This document shows positions 56,880 to 64,000 of a stretch of DNA of 64,000 bases, piece after piece. The stretch's first letter is position 1; the number at the start of each line of letters is the position of its first letter. Source of the DNA: Maratus speciosus (lineage: Eukaryota; Arthropoda; Arachnida; Araneae; Salticidae); contig OZ010791.1 in assembly GCA_963932465.1 (NCBI GenBank), forward strand, positions 152,441,915 through 152,505,914. The letters run 5' to 3'. The position numbers and the translations under genes were made by a program. The notes beneath the pieces are model-generated. The model ran no database searches. It was not told the DNA's origin and was given only the letters and a program-made list of their open reading frames with translations.

Positions 56880-58352
56880 AATTTATGTGCCAAAAACTGA
56901 TGAAGATCCTCTTTCCGATGTTATTAATTATAATAATCTATACATGCATTTATTATTTATTTCACGGTTATGCTTGCCATAGATGCCTTCGTCTGGATAT
57001 GTGCAAAATAAATCTAAAAATAAAATAGAGGGAAATAGTATCGTTGCTTTTTAATATAATTTCGCCATATGAAAAATGTGACTGTTCTTCATTTAATTGA
57101 ACGCATAATTGTAAATAAAATTTTTAAAGCAAATAAAGCATTTGATAGACCGAAAAATATAGGAGTATTATTATTTTTCACATTTGAAACTGTGCAAAAT
57201 TATATATTTTTCAGCAGAAAAGCAGAGGTTAAACACACTCTACTAATTTTTACATGCATAAGTAATTTTAATGCTGCTGAAATTCAGTTTATGTATTGAT
57301 CATAACGCGACGTCTTTCAAAAAGCTTTGCTAATTTCATTAGTATGTATGCCAGATTTCTCAATATTTTCGGTTGTTAATAAAATGTTATTGAGTAATAA
57401 AAATAGCCTGAAGTTTATTAAGTTGTGTTGCTAGTTAATACATAAAATTTCGTCTCACAATCTTCTTTAAATATTTGCTAAAAATTACAATTTATGTTGT
57501 GGAAAATATTTTTTATAACTTATTTTTTTCAAGCATTGCGACAGCTGTTTGTGAACAACATAGCTTTTGTTTGGCATATCACCAGCTTACCACGTTTTAA
57601 TGTTATCGGTCACACCTAATTTACGTCAGCGTTGCGTTATTACTCAAAGAAAGGAAATGGGTCATTATTATACAATTTTTTATTACATATGAATTTTGAA
57701 AAGTTTCAACGCACGAATGTAAAGGTTTAGCAGAAATAGCAATTTAATAATAGCATTTGGTACGTGGATTGAGTACGTTAATGATATGATACAATGTTTC
57801 TTTTTGATATAATCTATACGATTCAATTTATACAGTAACCTTTTCCCTCTAATCTATATACAAACATGCACATAACCCCCCCCCACACACACACACACAC
57901 ACACACCACTCAGTACTGTTAAAATTTATGTGAGTTTTTGTCAAATTTGTTTTCTTTATGGTAAAATGATGTTCAGAATAAGTGTATTTTTTATAATTTG
58001 AAATTTCATTTTCGTATTTTTTGTTTTGTCTTAAGCGTAATTCAATTTATTCGATTCGTGTACTTTCAAAATATTGTATTTTTTACTTCGGTGATCCACT
58101 TTACTAATTGGAAAATTTGATTAATAATAAATGCCCATTTGGTTATATAATTGCTATTGCTTTTCATCAGATTTACAGAATTCTTTAATAAATATACGTA
58201 TAATTTAATTTAACGAGAAAAAAAAAAAAAGCAATTTTGGACTATTACACCATACATAATTCAAATATAAATAAGTGAAAAGTGAATAAATTACAAATCA
58301 TTTGCTAAAATGGTGTATAAACATTTAATACAGATTAAAACATTAAAATATC
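56880..58352. other. AT-rich stretch with no supported gene
   Basis: Contains an AC microsatellite (57876-57907). The frame 57069-57299 has no recognisable domain. Confidence 0.45.
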
Positions 58353-58394
58353 TATTCTACGGTTTCGGCACACTTCCGTGTCCTTTCTCAAGAA
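58353..58394 (-). other. Degenerate hammerhead-like or retroelement-end motif, site 2
   Basis: On the minus strand the order is CTTGAGAA, a stem-loop GGACAC-GGAA-GTGTGCC, then GAAACCGTAG. Hammerhead ribozymes have CUGANGA, stem II, GAAA; here the first box differs at two positions. Strings of this kind occur at the ends of some Penelope-like retroelements. No reverse transcriptase is seen nearby. Confidence 0.3.
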
Positions 58395-58847
58395 TTAAAA
58401 GCATCCAAATTTATGTATGATACGCGGAGCGTTGCCTGGAATGCTACTAAATTTGAGAAGTCGAGTGATGTGTCGGATTTTACCTACTTCGTTAGTCTGA
58501 AAGAGCAAAAAAATATTGAAATAAGAAGTTGTGTGCATTGCATGTTATTATGAATGTTAATTGCTGTGTGCGTAGTTTAAAAATTGTTTTCTATTTTCTT
58601 TCTGTTAGTTAAAAAACGTTACTAACGCTGCCGCTGTCGTTTTTGAATCGACCGTGTCCTTTTCACTTTATCGGCTTATCCTGCAAAAACTATATTGCAT
58701 ATGATAAACACGCTGAAACTATTTTTAAATTGAAGAATTATTTTAAGCGCAATTTATTGTTGAAATCTATCAAAGTAGTTCAATTACGTGAGTTTTATAG
58801 GATTAAAATATATGCATAACAGTTTAACAATATTTTGCAGATATCAC

Positions 58848-58898
<51 letters not shown>

Positions 58899-59105
58899 AT
58901 TGACAAGATTGTGGTGTGCGGTGTCGAATCATTTTTTAAATGTTATTTTTTCGAGTTTTTAATTATTATCTGATAGATTTAATTCATATTTTGAAAAAGA
59001 CGTATTTTGTCTACTGTTGCTACATTTTAAAAAGGCCGGATAATAATCTTTACAAACATTGTATTTTCAACTGAAATATATATTTACACGTAAATATTGA
59101 AAATG

Positions 59106-59136
<31 letters not shown>

Positions 59137-60103
59137 CTTTAAAATTGTTATGTTATTACGGGCAAAAAGTACGTGATGGTGAAAATTACGCCGTATGTAA
59201 AACACGATATGTGCATACGTGCCAGGTTCTTTTTTTTTAAATAATAATAATAATAAACATACTTTCAACCAATAAATTTTTTTTTATGAATGAAATCAGG
59301 TAGATTTTAAATGTTGATACTACATGAAAGAAACACATTTAGTTAAACGCATTTTCTCGTTCAAAGCATGTTTTTATTATTATTATAGTAGTTTTTTTTT
59401 AAAAAAGCGAGATGTTGGCAAGCATTACTTGGAACACGGATAATAGTGCACAAAGGAAGGTTTTATTTCGAAAATTGCGCCTTGGTTAACAAGAAACGTT
59501 TATTTATTTATTTATGTTTTTAATCTAATTTTTATTTTAAAGATTTGAAACATTTATTTTATTTTCAATATAATATTTTTCTTCTTCTTTCCCGTTGCCG
59601 TATTTTTAAAAGAAACTTAGCAAGAATAATTATTTTGATATCAGCATATTATTTTCGAACATTAATTGTATGGTTTTTATATGGTGAAAGTCGCGCCATA
59701 TTCAGCAGACCATTTGCATTTATAAATCATGGAAGTTTTAAGATTCCGCTGGCGAAAATTTCATCATATTCAAAATAAAACGTCCAGAAGACCATATGTT
59801 CAGAAACTTAAGTATTTTATTAAGATTACACAAAAAGGCATAACTTCCTCATACTTTTCCGTTCATAGTTTCTTTTCTTAGATTTTTCTTTCTCTTATTT
59901 TTCAGGAAAGGGGGGGGGGGGGCAGGCGGAAAATTATATTTTATTAAATTAAAAGCGCTTGTAATGCTTATTTCACTCTCACTGAATCCATTGCTTAAAC
60001 TAATATTTATCTTCAGGTGGCTATTGAGTTTCTATATCTGCTCCCTTTTTTTTCTTTCCTTTTTAAAACAGAGCAAATTAGCGTGTTTTTAAAGATCGCG
60101 GAG
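58395..60103. other. AT-rich stretch with no supported gene
   Basis: Contains a (TA)n tract (58852-58893), a poly-A tract (59107-59134) and a poly-G run (59910-59922). Open frames at 58788-58973, 59050-59268 (minus) and 59545-59778 read through these tracts or have AT-driven composition. Confidence 0.45.
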
Positions 60104-60175
60104 CAGGGTTGTAACTTGTAACCAGCTGGTAAAATCATAAGAGAATTTGAAATTTTTTGGTGGTGCTAATTCGCA

Positions 60176-60219
<44 letters not shown>
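60104..60219. repeat. Isolated hAT-like terminus followed by poly-T
   Basis: CAGGGTTGTAACTTGTAACC has the form of a hAT end with a short internal echo (TTGTAAC twice). It is followed by a T tract of about 42 bp (60178-60219). I found no partner end, so this may be a fragment or coincidence. Confidence 0.25.
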
Positions 60220-60223
<4 letters not shown>

Positions 60224-60664
60224 GATAAATAAATACAAACAGGACGTAGAGGGCAAGTCTGCACTGTCATAAAACTTATGGGTAAAAGGGTTTAAAAAAT
60301 GTATATTTAATTATTAAAAGATTATGAATTCTAAGGGGGGGGGGTAACCCCTGTCCGCATCTAGTTAGGGTTCTGCTACGGGTGTTGAAAAGCGTAGCTC
60401 ATAGGGAGCAGAACCTCTTGGCCTTTATTTAAAAAATATTTATAAATTATACATTCTTTTAAAGATATTACGATAAAATTATACGCTACGTTGAAACGAT
60501 ATCATCATAATCACTAAAATGTCATGTTAATCTATCACAAAAGGCTCCGATACCGTATAATTGCGTCTAGCTCGACATATTATATAAGCACTTTCGAAAA
60601 ATGATATAATTGAAGTAAGAGGTGTGTGTGTGTGTGTGGGGGGGGGGGTGATTCTTTATCTAAA

Positions 60665-60794
60665 GCTAATGTCAGACGAACGTCTATTTGCACGCTTTTT
60701 TTCTTCCTACAGCCTTCCTACACCTTCTCTAGCATGTAATTCTTTTTCATGTTGAAGCAAAAAGTGTGCAAATAGACGTTCGTCTGACATTAGC
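60665..60794. mobile_element. Small fold-back MITE with 41-bp arms
   Basis: The arms 60665-60706 and 60754-60794 are inverted copies beginning GCTAATGTCAGACGAACG, with only a few differences near the loop. The loop is 47 bp. The target duplication is not clear. Confidence 0.8.
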
Positions 60795-60959
60795 CTAATG
60801 AAGCAGAAATTGCCCGACTTTCATAACATTATCCATATTATGTTGCAGAATATATTTCATAAATTAAAATTCATTCAATTTAAAACGTAATGTGCACAAA
60901 TCGGAAATCATTTTTAGAAACTGGCTTAATTAATAATAATGATAATAGAAAGCAAAGCG

Positions 60960-61470
60960 AAATGTTTTGATAATGTCGAAGTTTGAAGTTATTTGTAAGC
61001 CATTCTGTTTTTGATCGTTGTATATATCCTTAATTTTCTGAACAACCAATGAACGGATTTGAATGTAACTTTAATACTATAATTCTAGTGCACCAAGTAA
61101 GGTTTTAAGCTAATAGGATTTATCGTATCGTGTGTAGTTTTTTACAGGGACAAATCAAATATTTTAATATTGGATTGTTTACTGCTTTTCAAACTTGCGA
61201 TGAGCAATAGATTTTCTTGAATGTGAAAAAGGTTGCATACAAGAAATAAAATTTAAAAAGACTTTGGACAAAATATTGAAGGATGAGTAACTAAGAGTAC
61301 CTTTATAACTAAGAAAGTAGTGACAAATGAACAATGAAATTTAATTGGTCGAGAGGATTTTGGGTTTGATGAGCACCTAAAGTGTCTCTCTATATATAAG
61401 ATAGTAGAGGTAGAGACATACTAACAATAAAATTTCATTAGTCGAGAGGATTTTGTAGAAAAATTTCGAG
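60960..61470. repeat. Possible Helentron-like fragment
   Basis: The segment GAACAACCAATGAACGGATTT (61040-61060) resembles the core phrase of elements of this type. The phrase TTAGTCGAGAGGATTTTG occurs twice in slightly different form (61347-61366 and 61439-61456), and a version of it lies at the left edge of HINE copy B (31438). No hairpin or GTCY tract was found, so this is tentative. Confidence 0.3.
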
Positions 61471-62758
61471 TCTGCCATTATTACCAAGTAAGTGTTTGAT
61501 GAGTTTTCTCACTCGTTTAACACAACTTATCCGAGCGAGTACTGCCAAGCTCTGGAATGTAGATTGCTACAGTTTGGACAAAAACTTCCAATACGAGAGC
61601 TTGCGCTATTTGCGTATATACCATATTAGAATAGTGTAGATTAGATGGAATAGTTGTCGTAAAAAATACTTGTGCCAAACCACCAAACTCTACGCCAAAT
61701 GGCAATTAATAGGTAAATGAAAGTAATAGCAGTGTTAATACAATAAGTTTTTTTGCATAATTGAAAGGCAGTCCGTTCATTAAGGGACAGATCGCGTTGA
61801 TTTTTGTGTCTGTTTCAAAATTATCTGTTAGTGCTTTTTAACCACTCTATGATGCCGACTGTTATCTTTATTATTTAATCTTTGAAAACACAATCTGCAA
61901 TAATTGAGGTCAGTATTGTTAAGAGTTTTTAACTTTATAAAATCCATTAATAAATTCCATACTGAGAAGCAGAAATTGTTATTCATTCTTGATTTCGAGT
62001 GTTCTTTCTATGAACTTAATATTTAAGCTCTTAGGCCACGAGTAACGAATTAAGATTTTTATCGTTGCCTTTTAATCTTTGCAAAAGTCTTATACAATTA
62101 ATCTGCAGATTCGTAACTCGTTGATTTTTTCATGCTTAAAAATTGTTTTTCGATTGTTATATACTTACTACTTAGGCTTAAGGTGGATTTTGTTAGGCTG
62201 TCAATGTTCCAATTCATGCTTGATAAAAGTAGTGTTGGTAGTTTACTTTTTTTAAATCATTCATAAGCAAATCTTCAGCAATTATAACCATCTCTTTAAA
62301 TATTTTGTAGGTCAAAGGCTTTTTAACGGAATTTAGTTTTAGCATTATTCTAAAGGGTTTAAAATTGTTTCTTTTTAGTTGTTTTTGTTATCTTTGGGTT
62401 ATTTTTCAAGGGAATTGCAGTTTATCAGTTCTACACCATAAACGTATATTGTTTCCCCTTTATGATGTTCCATTATACGTTGCATATTCCTTAGAAAATT
62501 ATTTTGTACTCGTATGGAACAATGATTTTTTATTTTTATGCTGTAAGGCTGTTCTTAACTGCTCTGCTCAACAAGCTCAAAAAATTTTGACACATTTACA
62601 AGTTCATTTTTTAACGGGAAGATATAAAATTGGTAAGTCTGGTCATAGAAGCGATTTGGAATTGAACTGTGTTTTCCATTTTTTTATCAATAAATTACCT
62701 ATTGAGTTATAAGCGACCAAAGATTTATGTATGACAGATTTTTGAAATCATTAAAAAT
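61471..62758. other. Stretch with two unassigned open frames
   Basis: A minus frame at 61517-61705 (62 codons, ordinary composition, containing PFGVEFGGLAQVFF) and a plus frame at 62365-62712 (115 codons, hydrophobic and Cys/Phe-rich) show no domain. Neither has splice or promoter context that I trust, and I do not call them genes. Confidence 0.4.
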
Positions 62759-62835
62759 CAGGGTTGGGTTTTTGACATGACAGTGGTAAAAACCGTGTTT
62801 TTACCGGTTTATTCCGTCAAAAACCTCTCATTTTC
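62759..62835 (+). repeat. hAT-type MITE left terminus
   Basis: CAGGGTTGGGTTTTTGACAT starts a segment with nested GGTAAAAACC and GTTTTTACCGG words, the same style as the ends at 5136 and 25193. I could not find the right end before the window closes at 64000, so the element is either truncated or runs past the edge. Confidence 0.55.
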
Positions 62836-64000
62836 GATTTTCTCCAAATTTATAGTGTAAGTGTAGCATACAATACATTTGTAGATTGATTTTTTCTTGT
62901 TATTCTTGTTATTATTATTCACAATTACTTTGTTAAATTTATTTAAAAGAAGAGCATTTCCTAAATGGGAAAAATTTAAAAATACAAGAGTAAAAGGAAT
63001 TTATCATAATCTCCACTAATATAGATTTTACTAACAGCAATGAACATTAATAATATTAGATGATAATAAAAGGTTATTATAATTATTAAATAATATTCAA
63101 TATACATTTTTAATAAAATACATTAAAATTATTTTAGAGATGCAAAAATGCTGTTATATGGTGTGACAATAGATGTCGAGCATGAACAGTGGTCATTGAA
63201 TAAATTTGAATATTTTTAGATATGATATTTTAAAATGCATACCTTATATATTTCATAAATGTAATTATGGTGATTTTCGTTTTCACTTCAATAAGCAGAA
63301 TCTTAAAATTTTAAATTAATAAAATTTTTATACAAACCTGTAGGACCTGATTTCAGATGAAAGCTTAGACTTAAAATTTAACACAACAAAACAATAAAGA
63401 AAAAACAAAATAAAATTTATAGGAACCTTATATATTTATATATGAACCTTATAAACGGACCATTTCAGCTTATATATTTTTAGACATAAATTTATACCTG
63501 AATAGTCATGAAATATTTGTAACCCTTTGGGGATGATTGTCACATATACGCTCGTGATTATTCCTACCAGTTATTTTTTATTGTAAATTTTGCCTTATTT
63601 AATCAAGACATTTTCTCGATTCATCTAGTCAAAAATTTCTGTTTTAAAATACCAGTGATAAAAGGTTAAAAATTTTGTAAAAGATGCTCGCCGTGAAGGG
63701 GATTAAATTGAAATTTACTAAAGCTACCATAAAGACAAACTATTTATGTCCTGTATACATTTTGCTTAAAATTATTTAGCCATTATTTAAAATGAATTGA
63801 AAGAAATGACACATTGCATTATTTTTATTACATACATATGACTGTATGAGTAAAAATCTTTTACCTTTAAAATTATTATTAAATTTAGAAAGATTCTTAA
63901 ATGTTTTATTTATTTTTTAATGCAGTTAACTTTTTAATTAATGGATCTTTAGGGATCTACATTTCTACTTAAAAATAATATTTATTTAGTTTAAGGAAAT
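62836..64000. other. AT-rich stretch with no supported gene
   Basis: No coding region, RNA gene or closed element is visible. It may be the interior of the hAT-type element that begins at 62759. Confidence 0.45.

Noticed and set aside
62365..62712. 115-codon plus-strand frame as a gene
   Set aside because: Hydrophobic, compositionally AT-driven, no domain and no splice or promoter evidence.

Overview
The window looks like non-coding, transposon-rich nuclear DNA of an arthropod. A spider or other arachnid is my best guess, but nothing here proves the taxon. The sequence is roughly 70% A+T and full of poly-A/T, poly-G/C and (TA)n tracts. It has no operon-like structure and almost no open frame longer than about 100 codons. 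The transposon families I can name (Tc1, pogo/Tigger, hAT, TTAA-flanked MITEs, Helentron-like elements with a GTCY microsatellite) are typical arthropod ones. I see no complete protein-coding gene, rRNA, functional tRNA or CRISPR.

Layout. 1-3.6 kb: a decayed Tc1-like element with TIRs of about 190 bp and a TTAA-flanked MITE nested in it. 5.1-6.9 kb: a hAT-type non-autonomous element with a perfect 8-bp target duplication, then a second MITE-like repeat. 7.8-9.0 kb: a Helentron-like (HINE/DINE-1-type) element with about 140-bp tandem repeats. 9.2-10.2 kb: the best candidate for host-gene sequence, a CpG-richer stretch followed by a possible first coding exon ending at a GTGAGT donor. 11-17.5 kb: a run of small DNA elements (fold-back MITE, TTAA MITE, two hAT-like, one Tigger-like). 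20.4-21.5 kb: a hAT with an exact target duplication and the C-terminal end of its transposase. 24.3-26.7 kb: a dense cluster of four bounded MITEs. 29-30.2 kb: a microsatellite-flanked core identical to one 24 kb away, then a 454-bp fold-back element. 31.4-33.7 kb: a pogo-like element invaded by a second Helentron-like element. 35.8-36.4 kb: two unassigned short open frames. 38.4-40.5 kb: a Tigger-like element and a 900-bp near-perfect fold-back element. 44.6-46.5 kb: a third Helentron-like element carrying a GC-rich block. 50.3-55.3 kb: a tandem duplication covering the end of one hAT, its transposase remnant on the minus strand, and a second hAT pseudogene on the plus strand. 56-56.9 kb: an old 425-bp tandem duplication. 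60.7-64 kb: a small palindrome and hAT-like termini.

These features do not form a pathway. The window is best read as a long intron or intergenic region built by successive transposon insertions, many with recognisable boundaries and nesting order. I did not find a convincing new molecular system. The items most worth checking are the identical 63-bp core set in microsatellites at two loci, the three Helentron-like elements sharing one architecture, the long fold-back elements as possible small-RNA sources, two degenerate hammerhead-like motifs, and the candidate exon near 10.1 kb.
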